A DNA stretch of 54,283 nucleotides from Enorma phocaeensis (GTDB taxonomy: Bacteria > Actinomycetota > Coriobacteriia > Coriobacteriales > Coriobacteriaceae), in NCBI RefSeq assembly GCF_016901575.1, contig NZ_JACJKQ010000015.1:1-54283 (forward strand), written 5' to 3'. Positions 26,782 to 35,427 of this stretch are shown piece after piece (the stretch's first letter is position 1; the number at the start of each line of letters is the position of its first letter). Both the position numbers and the translations under genes were made by a program. The notes beneath the pieces were generated by a model. That model saw only the letters and a program-made list of their open reading frames with translations, had not been told where the DNA came from and made no database searches.

Positions 26782-28032
26782 CTAGGCGATGCCCCTCATG
26801 CGGGAAAGCTTTGCCAGCATGACAAAGCCCACGACCAGCAGGACCCCGATGGAAAGCACTCCTAAAGAAGGGTCGCCCGTGAGCGATGTCACGACAGATA
26901 CTAGCAGAGTTCCCATGACGCTCGCATAGCGCCCAAAGATATCAAAGAAGCCATAGTACTCGTTGGCGTGCTCCTTGGGGATGAGCTTGCCGAAATAGCT
27001 GCGAGACAAGGCCTGGATACCGCCCTGGAACATGCCCACCAGAATTGCGAGGATCCAGAACTCGAACGCCTCCTTCAAGAAGAAGGCCGCGAACAGCACG
27101 ATCGCCACGTAGGCGGCAACCGCGATGATGATCATGCGGAGCGTGCCGAACCTGCCCGCAAGCCTGCCATAGGCAATCGCCGAGGGAAACGCCACGAACT
27201 GCGTGACGAGCAGGGCGAGGATGAGCTGGGTGGAATCGATGCCGAGCGAGGTGCCATAGGTGGTCGCCATCGAGATGACGGTATGCACGCCGTCGATGTA
27301 GAAGAAGAAGGCGATCATAAAGATGAGCAGCGCCTTGTCGCGCGCGATGCGGCGCATGGTGGCGACGAGCCCGCGGAAGGTGTTCGCGACGGTAGAGGCC
27401 ATGGTCTCGCCGGGTGCAAGCTCCTTGGCATAGCGCTGCTTATAGGTGCGCAGCAGCGGAATGGTGAACAGCAGCCACCATACGCCGGTAATGATGAAGG
27501 ACATGCGGGTGGCGAACATCATGTCGAGGCCGAGCATCGAGGGACCCAGCATGATCAGCGCGATGCACACGATAAACGGCACGCAGGAGCCCACATAGCC
27601 CCAGGCATACCCCGAGGAGCTCACGCTGTCCATGCGCTCGTCGGTGGTGACATCCGGAAGCATCGCGTCGTAGAACGTCATGGACGAGTTGAGGCCGATG
27701 GTGCAGAGCACGTAGACCACCAAAAACGGCATCGCACCCATGGGGATGGCCTGCGCCAGGCAGAGCACCAGCCCGGTCAAGAAGAATCCCAAGAAGAATT
27801 TGATCTTGTTGCCCGCGAAGTCGGCGAGCGATCCCAAGATGGGCATGAGCAGCGCCACCACCAGCGAGGCGACCGTCTGGGCATTTGCCCACGCCGTAAC
27901 GAGCTCGGCTGAGTTGGCGGCGGTGTTGATGGCGTCGAAATAGATAGGCACCACCGAGGTGTTCAAGAGCACGAGAGCGGAGTTGCCCACGTCATACATG
28001 ACCCAGTTCCGCTCGAGATCGGTGTATTTCAT
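26782..28032 (-). CDS. MFS transporter, UMF1/Atg22-like
   Basis: 416 residues with about 12 transmembrane helices. It begins LERNWVMYDVGNSAL, the hallmark of the UMF1 family related to the yeast vacuole effluxer Atg22. The loop between helices 2 and 3 is GSLADFAGNKIKF, and the mid-protein motif GGIQALSRSYFGKLIP is also characteristic. Bacterial members have no firmly assigned substrate. The gene is isolated; the 123-bp upstream gap should contain its promoter. Confidence 0.88.
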   Translation of the reverse strand: MKYTDLERNWVMYDVGNSALVLLNTSVVPIYFDAINTAANSAELVTAWANAQTVASLVVALLMPILGSLADFAGNKIKFFLGFFLTGLVLCLAQAIPMGAMPFLVVYVLCTIGLNSSMTFYDAMLPDVTTDERMDSVSSSGYAWGYVGSCVPFIVCIALIMLGPSMLGLDMMFATRMSFIITGVWWLLFTIPLLRTYKQRYAKELAPGETMASTVANTFRGLVATMRRIARDKALLIFMIAFFFYIDGVHTVISMATTYGTSLGIDSTQLILALLVTQFVAFPSAIAYGRLAGRFGTLRMIIIAVAAYVAIVLFAAFFLKEAFEFWILAILVGMFQGGIQALSRSYFGKLIPKEHANEYYGFFDIFGRYASVMGTLLVSVVTSLTGDPSLGVLSIGVLLVVGFVMLAKLSRMRGIA

Positions 28033-28155
28033 ACGGTTCCTCCCCCTCGCCGCGCGTCCGCACCCAGGCGACGGGGCGACGCGGTCACACGAAGCATATC
28101 CGCATTATGGTACGGCAGCGAACGCGCGATAGGGGTCAGCATTCTGTAAAGGGGC

Positions 28156-29100
28156 CTACTCCTCGCGGCCGAACTCCTCGTCCCCGTCGAGAGGGCGGCC
28201 CGAGTAGTTCACGTGACGGGTAACCTGGGCCATATCGCCCGCCTCGACAAAGCAAGCGGCCGCACGCGCATAGTCGGCAAGCGCGCGGTCGAAGACCTCC
28301 GGGAAGCTCTCGCAGGACTCCGCATGCGTAAAGGGGTCGCTCCACGGCCGATGTGCCAGGTTGCCCGCGCCGGCAGGGGGAGTCGTCGTGCTCCTATGCG
28401 CAAGCGACCCCAAGAGCGACCAGTCATGCAGCACGCCCTCGGCAAGCGAGATGAGCGACGACGCCGGCGAGCCCGCGGGCTCGATCAGCTTGTAGACGAC
28501 CTTCATGTCTGCCACCGCGCCGCCGTACTCGTTGGCGCCGACCTCGAGCCCATAGACGCTATGCGCCACGTAGCTGGTCAGCGCGCCGGCGACCTTGTTC
28601 ACGCGTTCGTTGGTGGTGAGCACCGACTCGGGCGGATACGACGCCACGGTGGCGCCGTCGCGCTTGCGCTGGAGCATGAGCACGTCGAGGTCCGCCTCGA
28701 TGACCGCATGGACCACAGACCCAGCATCGGCAAGGTCGGGGTCGGCGGCCTGGATGCCCCACTGCTGCGCATAGACAAACGGATGGGCGTTGCGGTCGAG
28801 AACATAGTGCGAAAGCAGGCCGAGCACGAACGCGCGCCCGACACCGGCATCGTGGCGATTCAGATGGCCCGCCCCGTCGCGCAAGGCGGCAAACTGGCGG
28901 GACATGCGACAGCGGTGCATGCAGCGACCGAACTCCATGCACTCCCCCATATGCGGCGTGCGGACGCGGAAGAAGAACGGGTCGGGCCCCTGGTTGGCGA
29001 TGAGAAACGCGATGCGCTCGTCCTCGCTGGTGACGATGCCCTCGGGCAGGCGGCCGATACTTTCCTCGCCAAACAGGCGGTGTGTGATGAGTGCAGGCAT
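28156..29100 (-). CDS. Zinc-dependent phospholipase C family protein
   Basis: 314 residues of the PF00882 zinc-dependent PLC/S1-P1 nuclease fold. Histidines and acids typical of the trinuclear zinc site are seen in PALITHRLFG, NQGPDPFFF and LGLLSHYVLDRNAHPF. No signal peptide is present, so a cytoplasmic role is likely, unlike secreted clostridial alpha-toxins. ATG 29100 is preceded by AAAGGATCACC; the long upstream extension of the frame to 29610 overlaps the next gene and is rejected. Substrate unknown. Confidence 0.85.
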   Translation of the reverse strand: MPALITHRLFGEESIGRLPEGIVTSEDERIAFLIANQGPDPFFFRVRTPHMGECMEFGRCMHRCRMSRQFAALRDGAGHLNRHDAGVGRAFVLGLLSHYVLDRNAHPFVYAQQWGIQAADPDLADAGSVVHAVIEADLDVLMLQRKRDGATVASYPPESVLTTNERVNKVAGALTSYVAHSVYGLEVGANEYGGAVADMKVVYKLIEPAGSPASSLISLAEGVLHDWSLLGSLAHRSTTTPPAGAGNLAHRPWSDPFTHAESCESFPEVFDRALADYARAAACFVEAGDMAQVTRHVNYSGRPLDGDEEFGREE

Positions 29101-29316
29101 GGTGATCCTTTCGCTTGCGCCGCAGCTCGCGGCACGCGGCAACGTTGCTCGACCTCCATTATTCCCAACCGGGCGCGTCAGAACCCCTCCGCGACAAAAC
29201 GCGCCCGAAGGCGGGCAGGCGCCTGCGACGGCCCTGAGAATACGGGGGCGGACACAGGGTCGATGCGGGTCCAGGGGGTCTGCCCGGATCCCCTGCAGCC
29301 CGGCGCGGCATATGCA

Positions 29317-29340
29317 GATGAAACGAACCCGTCCCCATCC
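29317..29340 (-). repeat. Dispersed GGGGACGGGTTC repeat, inverted copy
   Basis: The same 24 bases as at 3426-3449, in the opposite orientation, followed by ATCCCATCCATCC. It ends just short of the stop codon of the second LytTR regulator, so it lies at the very start of that gene's 3' untranslated region. Confidence 0.85.
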
Positions 29341-29354
29341 ATCCCATCCATCCG

Positions 29355-30089
29355 CTACAAGCCGAGCCGCTCCTTCACCGCCGCGACGCGCCGGCGCGAA
29401 ACCGGAACCGCCGCGTCGACATGCTCGAGCCGCAGCTCCAAAAGTCCCGGGCGGGAAACCACCACATCGTGCACTTCGTCCACATTGACCAGGTAGCTGC
29501 GATGCACGCGCAGGAACCCCTCTTTGGCCAGACGTTCCTCCAGAGAAGAGATGGACTCGCACACCAGATAGGTGCCGTTCGGCGTGACGGCATGGGTATA
29601 GTCGGCGCACGCCTCGACGTAGCAGATATCGGACACGGGGATGAACAGACGCTTGCCGCCGCGCTCGACCGCAAGCCGCATCGGCACGCCCTCGCGCGTT
29701 GCGGAGCGACGGGCATCGAGCTGTACGCCCAACTTGTCCAACGTGCGCGCCAGACGCGCCTCTTCTACGGGTTTGAGCACGTAATCGACGGCATTGAGAT
29801 CAAAGGCGTCCGCCGCAAACTGATTGAAGGCGGTCACGAAGACCAGAAGCGGCGGGTTCTTCAGACCAGAAAGCGTCTCTGCAATACGCATGCCGTTGGT
29901 GCCGGGCATCTGGATGTCCAAAAACAGGACGTCGGGACGGCTCGCCAGGATCTTCTGCACGGCCTCCCCGCCGCTACCCGCCTCATCGATCTCGCCGATG
30001 CGCGCATCGCGCCCCAGCAGATAGCGCAGCTCCGCCCGAATGGGCGGCTCGTCGTCCACGATCAGCACGCTCCACGGACTTGCTTCCAT
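29355..30089 (-). CDS. LytTR-family response regulator (system 2)
   Basis: 244 residues, a paralogue of the regulator at 22604. The receiver has DDEPPIR, the phospho-Asp in VLFLDIQMPG and the Lys in VLKPVEE. The LytTR domain shows ISDICYVEACADYTHA and FLRVHRSYLVN. It is 47 bases downstream of the second LytS-like kinase and surely pairs with it. The gene ends next to a copy of the dispersed repeat. Its targets are unknown. Confidence 0.93.
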   Translation of the reverse strand: MEASPWSVLIVDDEPPIRAELRYLLGRDARIGEIDEAGSGGEAVQKILASRPDVLFLDIQMPGTNGMRIAETLSGLKNPPLLVFVTAFNQFAADAFDLNAVDYVLKPVEEARLARTLDKLGVQLDARRSATREGVPMRLAVERGGKRLFIPVSDICYVEACADYTHAVTPNGTYLVCESISSLEERLAKEGFLRVHRSYLVNVDEVHDVVVSRPGLLELRLEHVDAAVPVSRRRVAAVKERLGL

Positions 30090-30136
30090 TGCGTCCCCTC
30101 TCTTGTTTGCGTCCTCGGCATACCCTGCGCGCAGCG

Positions 30137-31540
30137 CTATGCCAGCGCGAGCGGCGCTGCGGGCTCAAGCTCGCGCGGCTCCCCCACCAAGCACACCGTG
30201 GCGCGCGTGCCCAGCCCCAGCTTAGATTCGATATGGATGCCCGAATCGCCGCCGAAGAAAAACTTGATGCGCATCAGCACGTTGACCAGTGCCAGCCCGC
30301 AGCCGCGCGGGTTGGAGCCGTCGGCAGCCATGTCGTCGCTGTCCTCCAGGGCGGCATCGCGCTCCTCGAACAGATGGGCGAGCGTCGCCTCGTCCATGCC
30401 GGCGCCGTTGTCCTCGACCACGACTTCAACGCGGTCGTCGGCGCGGCGCGCGCTGATGCAGATCGACAGCGGCTCGACCTCGCGCATCGCGTGCTTGATG
30501 CAGTTCTCCAAAAGCGGCTGCAGGATGAATGGAGGCACGCGACACGAAAGCACGTCGGGATCGATCGCCTGCCGCACGCGCAGGCGCTCGCCGCCAAACC
30601 GCGCCTGCATGAGGTTGATGTAGCGCATGCCCTGGTCGAGCTCCGACTCGAGCGTGGTGAGCTCCTCGGAGTTCGAAAGGGTCTGCCGATAATAGTTGGA
30701 AAAGTCGATCAGTAGCGACCGCGCGAGCTCGGGGTCGGTGCGCACAAGCGAGGCGATGGTTCCGATGGTGTTGAACAGGAAGTGGGGATCGACCTGAGAC
30801 TGCAGGGCGCGCAGCTCGCTTCGCGCCGCAAACTGGTCTTGGCGCTCCAGCTCAAAGCTTGCAAGCTGAGTCGAGATGAGCTCTGCAAAGCCCGTCGCGA
30901 GCGCCGTCTGGCGCATATCGATCGCACTAGCCCGCGGATAGAAAAGCCCGAGCGTGCCCATGCAGCGGTCTCGCACCTTCAGCGGGGCGACGATGCCCGC
31001 CCGCAGGTGCGGAAACGGGCTGCCCTCGCCGGAGTCCCCGTCGCGCGCGAACACGCTCATGGTGCCCGAGGCCATGACGCGAGCGGTGGTCTCGAGCGCG
31101 ACCGGGGTTCCCGGCGGACATTGCTCGGAGCCCACGCCCCAGCTGGCCAGGATCTGCTTCCCATCGGTGATGCAGATCGCCGACGCCAGCGTCTCCGGCA
31201 AGATGATGCGGCAGGCGCCCAGCGTCGCCTCGGGGGTCATGCCCTGACGGGTGTGGGCGAAGATCTTGGAGGCGATGGAGAGCGTGCGGTCGGTGGCGCT
31301 CGACGTGAGGTCATCGGGCACCACGAAGACATACGAGAAGAAGAAGCACAGCAGCACCAGCCCCGCGATGGTGATCACCGCGGGAACAGGGTTGGGATCT
31401 GCCACGAGCTCCACGATGAGCAGGATGATGAGCATGGGCACGCACAGCCCCAGCAGCACCGTCATGATCACCTGGCTCGACCGCAGCACTTTGGTGGGAT
31501 TCATGCGTCGCGACCGCTCGATTACGCCCGGAACCCTCAC
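30137..31540 (-). CDS. LytS-like sensor histidine kinase (system 2)
   Basis: About 467 residues, paralogous to the kinase at 23402. Two membrane segments (MTVLLGLCVPMLIILLIVEL and a second near residue 60) precede a GAF-like domain (LASAICITDGKQILASWG). The kinase core has VDPHFLFNTIGTIASL with the phospho-His, PPFILQPLLENCIKHAM and DNGAGMDE. I prefer GTG 31540, with AAGGGG before it, to ATG 31504, which lacks a ribosome site; the longer frame to 31591 has no support. It pairs with the regulator at 29355. Confidence 0.9.
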   Translation of the reverse strand: MRVPGVIERSRRMNPTKVLRSSQVIMTVLLGLCVPMLIILLIVELVADPNPVPAVITIAGLVLLCFFFSYVFVVPDDLTSSATDRTLSIASKIFAHTRQGMTPEATLGACRIILPETLASAICITDGKQILASWGVGSEQCPPGTPVALETTARVMASGTMSVFARDGDSGEGSPFPHLRAGIVAPLKVRDRCMGTLGLFYPRASAIDMRQTALATGFAELISTQLASFELERQDQFAARSELRALQSQVDPHFLFNTIGTIASLVRTDPELARSLLIDFSNYYRQTLSNSEELTTLESELDQGMRYINLMQARFGGERLRVRQAIDPDVLSCRVPPFILQPLLENCIKHAMREVEPLSICISARRADDRVEVVVEDNGAGMDEATLAHLFEERDAALEDSDDMAADGSNPRGCGLALVNVLMRIKFFFGGDSGIHIESKLGLGTRATVCLVGEPRELEPAAPLALA

Positions 31541-31747
31541 GCCATCCCCTTCTTCCGAAGCATCAAACCAACAAAAGGCCTTTCGGCCCAAAACATCCCC
31601 TATCCTACCTGTTCTGTCGCCATGTGAGCGACCGCCTGCCGCAGAAACTCGACGCGCGGGGGCGTGCCCCGCATCTTCCCGAGCACCGCCTCAGGCCGAA
31701 AGCCATGAGTCGGCGGGAAGATGGGAGCACGCCCTTGGTGTCACGCG

Positions 31748-33031
31748 CTACGCGGAGTACTTGTTGCGATCGCCGAAGGTGCCGGAGACGACGATGTTGC
31801 CGTCCTTCATGATCACGTCCATGTTCTCGGGCGTGAGGTCATGGATGTCGGCCGCGGGATCGCCGTTCACCACGAGCAGGTCGGCGAACTTGCCGGCCTC
31901 GAGCGAACCGGTCTCGTCCTCGCAGTGGGCCATCTTGGCGCCGTTCAGGGTCGCACAGGTGATGGTCTCGAGCGGCGAGATGCCGACCTTGTCGACGAAG
32001 TCGTACATCTCGTCGATGGTGACGTAGCCATACGGCGTCACGAAGGAGAAGGAGTCGGAGCCGATCGTGAAGATCACGCCACGCTTCTTGGCCTCGCGCA
32101 GGCAGTCGTAGTTGCGCTGGAGCTCCTGCTCGACGAGCGTGCCCTCGTACTTGTCGTGGATCTCGGGCACGTAGACCGGCGGATAGGTGGAGTACCAGGT
32201 GGGCAAAAAGCCGATGGTGGGCGTGAAGAAGGTGCCCTGCTCGGCCATGAGGTCCATGGTGCGCTCGTCGATGTCGAAGCCATGGATCAGCTGCTCGCAG
32301 CCAAAGCGGACCGAATCGTACGCCGCGGAATGCGAGTTGTAGCAGTGGCTCCACACGGGGATGCCGACCATCTTGGCCTCATCGACCACGGCCTTGATCT
32401 CCTCGGCGCAGTAGTGCTGGTCGCGACCGGAGTCCCAGCGCCAAATGCCGCCGCCGGTTGCCCAGATCTTGATGGCGTCGGGGTTCTCGCGCAGGCGCTG
32501 GCGAACGGCCTTGCGCAGGTCCCACGGACCGTCTACCTGGTCGCCCCAGGGGTGGGACTGCTTGTTCTCGAGCTGGCTGCAGTGGTGGGAGTCACCGTGG
32601 CCGGCGGTGCGGCAGAAGCCCAGGCCCGTGGCATAGATGCGGGGGCCGGGGAACACGCCGTTGTTCACGCAGTCGCGAACATGGATGCCGAAGCGTCCGA
32701 TCTCGCACACGGTGGTGAGGCCGTGGGTGAGGCAGTCGTAGGCCTGCTTGACGGCGACGGCCTGCTTCTCCAGCAGCGGCTGCATGACCCAATCGGTGTC
32801 ATCGTCGGTGAGGTTGCCCGAGAAGTGCAGGTGGGTGTCGATCAGGCCGGGCATGACGGTCTTGCCGGTGGCGTCGATGACCTCGTAGCCCTTATCGGCG
32901 GGAACGTCCTCGTGAACGCCGGCGTAGCTGATCTTGCCGTCCTCCTCGACGAGCACGAGGGAGTTCTCGATCGGCTGGGCGCCGGTGCCGTCGACGAGCT
33001 TGCCACCGACGATCGCGTACTTCTTGTTCAT
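31748..33031 (-). CDS. Amidohydrolase, prolidase/imidazolonepropionase-like
   Basis: 427 residues of the amidohydrolase superfamily. Metal ligands are intact: HLHFSG (after MPGLIDT), the carbamylated-Lys position in AIKIWATGGG, His in WSHCYN and IHGFD, and Asp in TIGSDSF. The flanking beta-sandwich (VVGG..LVDGTG and ADLLVVNGDPAADI) is typical of the family subgroup that includes dipeptide-cleaving (Xaa-Arg/Xaa-Pro) enzymes. It follows an APC permease gene by 124 bases, suggesting a pair that imports and hydrolyses an N-acyl amino acid or dipeptide. The exact substrate is not deducible. Confidence 0.88.
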   Translation of the reverse strand: MNKKYAIVGGKLVDGTGAQPIENSLVLVEEDGKISYAGVHEDVPADKGYEVIDATGKTVMPGLIDTHLHFSGNLTDDDTDWVMQPLLEKQAVAVKQAYDCLTHGLTTVCEIGRFGIHVRDCVNNGVFPGPRIYATGLGFCRTAGHGDSHHCSQLENKQSHPWGDQVDGPWDLRKAVRQRLRENPDAIKIWATGGGIWRWDSGRDQHYCAEEIKAVVDEAKMVGIPVWSHCYNSHSAAYDSVRFGCEQLIHGFDIDERTMDLMAEQGTFFTPTIGFLPTWYSTYPPVYVPEIHDKYEGTLVEQELQRNYDCLREAKKRGVIFTIGSDSFSFVTPYGYVTIDEMYDFVDKVGISPLETITCATLNGAKMAHCEDETGSLEAGKFADLLVVNGDPAADIHDLTPENMDVIMKDGNIVVSGTFGDRNKYSA

Positions 33032-33155
33032 GGTTCCTCCTTAGGAGAAGTTCTTACGAGGCCGCCGACCGGCCCCGATAAATCCAGTGGTTCGGCCGAG
33101 CCACCGAGGGCAACCCGGCCAGACTTGGGTGCCGCGCATGGCAACCCGCCAGGCG

Positions 33156-34634
33156 TCACCGTCTTTGCGGCCGCGCCTTGCTTCTGCTGCCGGTCACCGC
33201 CATGAGGACGAGTCCCAGGACCAGCCAGCCGATCACGATGGCCCAGCCCGTAAGGTCAAGCGACTCGGAGGTGATGGGCAGCACGATCAGCGCGATGATG
33301 ATGAGGCCTGCGGCCACCGCAAGCGCGATGCCGAACTTGCCACCCGGGACCTTGTACGGACGCGGCAGGTCGGGCTCGGTGAAGCGCATCTTGAGGCAGG
33401 CGAGCGACACCATGGTGCAGGAGAAGATAAAGGCAAGCGCCGAAACCTTCGTGAGCGGGATGAGCATGTTCTTGCCCAGGAACGGACCGACGAGGGTGAT
33501 GACCGCAAGCACGACGCAGGCGAGCTTGGGCGCGCCGGACTTCTCGTCGACCTCGGCAAACTGCTCGGGCAGCTGGCCCTTGCGGCCCATGGCGAGCATG
33601 ATGCGGCTCGTGGCTCCATAGAAGGAGTTCATGGGGCCCATGGGGCCGAGCGTGGCGATGGCCAGCATGATGATGTAGAAGATGAAGTTGATGTTCTTCA
33701 GGCAGGCGAGCGCGGGCACCGGGGCCTCGACGAAGGAGTGCCAGTCGATGATGGTGCCGAAGGAGTAGATGCACACCACGTAGAAGCCACCAGCCGCAAG
33801 CAGGGCGAGGGAGATGATCTTGCCAAACTTGTTCCAGTTAAGGCCCTCGGCAGCCTCCTCGGCCTGCTGGGGAATGGTGTCAAAGCCTGCATAGAAGAAG
33901 GGCGTCAGCAGCAGCACCGAAAGGATGCCGCCGAAGATGTCGGTAGCGCCGGTCTCGGCAACTCCACCGCCGGCGTTGGTGACCTGCGAGAACACCTGGC
34001 CGTCAAACAGCGCGTTGGCGGGAGATCCGGTGAAGATGGAGATTCCCATGGCGAGCAGCATGCCGCACAGGAGCGCCTTCGTAAGGAATGCCTGCAGCTT
34101 TGCCGCAGACGATGCGCCGCGGAAGTTGAGGAAGATCACGTAGGCGGCGATGGCAAGCGAGATGAGCGTGGGGAACAGATAGACCTTGGCCCCAAGGATC
34201 TCGTACAGCTCGATGGCGCGCAGCCACTCAAGACCGGGAATGGTGCCAAACATGTCGGATACGAGCGTGGAGATCGCGATCGCCTCCCACGGGCAAAGAA
34301 TGCCGTTGCCCAGCGCCAGCAGCCAGCCGGTGATGTAGGACGGGACGCGCCCGAACGTGCGGTCGACATATTCCACGATGCCGCCGGAAATGGGGATGGC
34401 TGCCGTAAGCTCGCCAAAGACCGCGCCGATAGGAACCAAGAAGATGGCTCCCAGCAAAAACGCGATCATTGCCGGAACGGGGCCGCCGCCCACGACCATC
34501 CAGTCGCCCACCTGCAGCACCCAGCCGGTGCCGATGATGGCGCCAAATCCGATGGTGAAGAAGTTCCATAGCGAAAGGGTCTTCTTCATGCCACCCTTCT
34601 CGGCAACCGCTGCCGTCTTGTTGGAGTCTGCCAC
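33156..34634 (-). CDS. APC-family amino acid permease
   Basis: About 492 residues with 12 or more hydrophobic segments. TM1 carries the unwound substrate-binding motif FGAIIGTGWV, and TM6 has TPFFYAGFDTIPQQAEEA, both diagnostic of APC transporters. GTG 34634 is chosen because AAAGGAGG lies seven bases before it; an upstream ATG is weaker. It is the first gene of a probable operon with the amidohydrolase at 31748. The amino acid carried is not evident. Confidence 0.92.
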   Translation of the reverse strand: MADSNKTAAVAEKGGMKKTLSLWNFFTIGFGAIIGTGWVLQVGDWMVVGGGPVPAMIAFLLGAIFLVPIGAVFGELTAAIPISGGIVEYVDRTFGRVPSYITGWLLALGNGILCPWEAIAISTLVSDMFGTIPGLEWLRAIELYEILGAKVYLFPTLISLAIAAYVIFLNFRGASSAAKLQAFLTKALLCGMLLAMGISIFTGSPANALFDGQVFSQVTNAGGGVAETGATDIFGGILSVLLLTPFFYAGFDTIPQQAEEAAEGLNWNKFGKIISLALLAAGGFYVVCIYSFGTIIDWHSFVEAPVPALACLKNINFIFYIIMLAIATLGPMGPMNSFYGATSRIMLAMGRKGQLPEQFAEVDEKSGAPKLACVVLAVITLVGPFLGKNMLIPLTKVSALAFIFSCTMVSLACLKMRFTEPDLPRPYKVPGGKFGIALAVAAGLIIIALIVLPITSESLDLTGWAIVIGWLVLGLVLMAVTGSRSKARPQRR

Positions 34635-35427
34635 GACGTGCCTCCTTTCATGTGTCGGGGGCGCGACCATCCGCGCCCGGTTGTCTGCGACCCGAAGGGT
34701 CGTCTCTCGCCAGTGACTACCTTACGGTGGCCTGCGGCAGAACCACCGTTCATTCCGATTGACGGACAGACGGGGATACGAGCGGACGCGATTTGCCGAC
34801 GAGCGGGGCCAGCGGTAGCGAACCTTGCTGCCGATTGCCGGCATCACGCGACGGAAACTTCGATGATTCCCCTTGGAGGAAACGCGTTGCCGTGGCCCTT
34901 GCCCAACGAGCTCTCTTTCCAGAGAAGTTTTTTCTTCAGATATCGTTATTCTGGCCATTTTTGATACATACGCGCGATTTGGCCCTGTGCAAGCGTACTA
35001 GCAACATGGTATGTCGGTTGGCTTCCATCTTCCCCTTTTATTGATATGCCCATCTAACTGCAATTTCTCCAAACACAGCACGTCTGGCCAAAATCGTCGT
35101 GAAAGCCAACCGCTCAGAAGAAGGCCCCATGCAGACGCAAATCGTTCGTATGTGGCAATAATGGCCAGAATAGTTGGATTGCATCAAAAAATGTTCGTCA
35201 CCGGCGCTCTCCGCGGAACCAAACCCGCCGGCTCTAGCCCTCGCCCGCCCGGCATGGGCGATTTTGCCCTAGATAACGCATCCTTGACGTCAGCTGCCGC
35301 ACGACGCTGCGATATCTTTGTCCTGTGGCAAGAAACATCGGCAGATGGTATGGGTAAACGAATACCATTGACTACAGGGCGACACGGCGCACCAGGTTGG
35401 TTTTCAGCACGCATGATGGGAGGGCTC
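34635..35427. other. Divergent gap between APC permease and C39 peptidase
   Basis: About 790 bases with no convincing gene. It holds the inverted-repeat element 34947-35172 and must contain the promoters of both flanking genes. A plus-strand frame from 35011 reads into the peptidase gene, but the part before 35428 lacks coding character and overlaps the repeat arm. Confidence 0.55.
34947..35172. repeat. 226-bp inverted-repeat element
   Basis: Arms at 34947-34976 and 35143-35172 match at 25 of 30 positions; the outer 13 bases TATTCTGGCCATT are perfect, and a further ATTTG pairs inside. The arm read inward-out contains CAAAAATGGCC, similar to the core of the other elements. It lies between two divergently transcribed genes. 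Confidence 0.8.

Noticed and set aside
35011-35427. Extended N terminus of the first C39 gene from 35011
   Set aside because: It would translate the arm of an inverted-repeat element. ATG 35428 has a ribosome site and begins the protein-like part.
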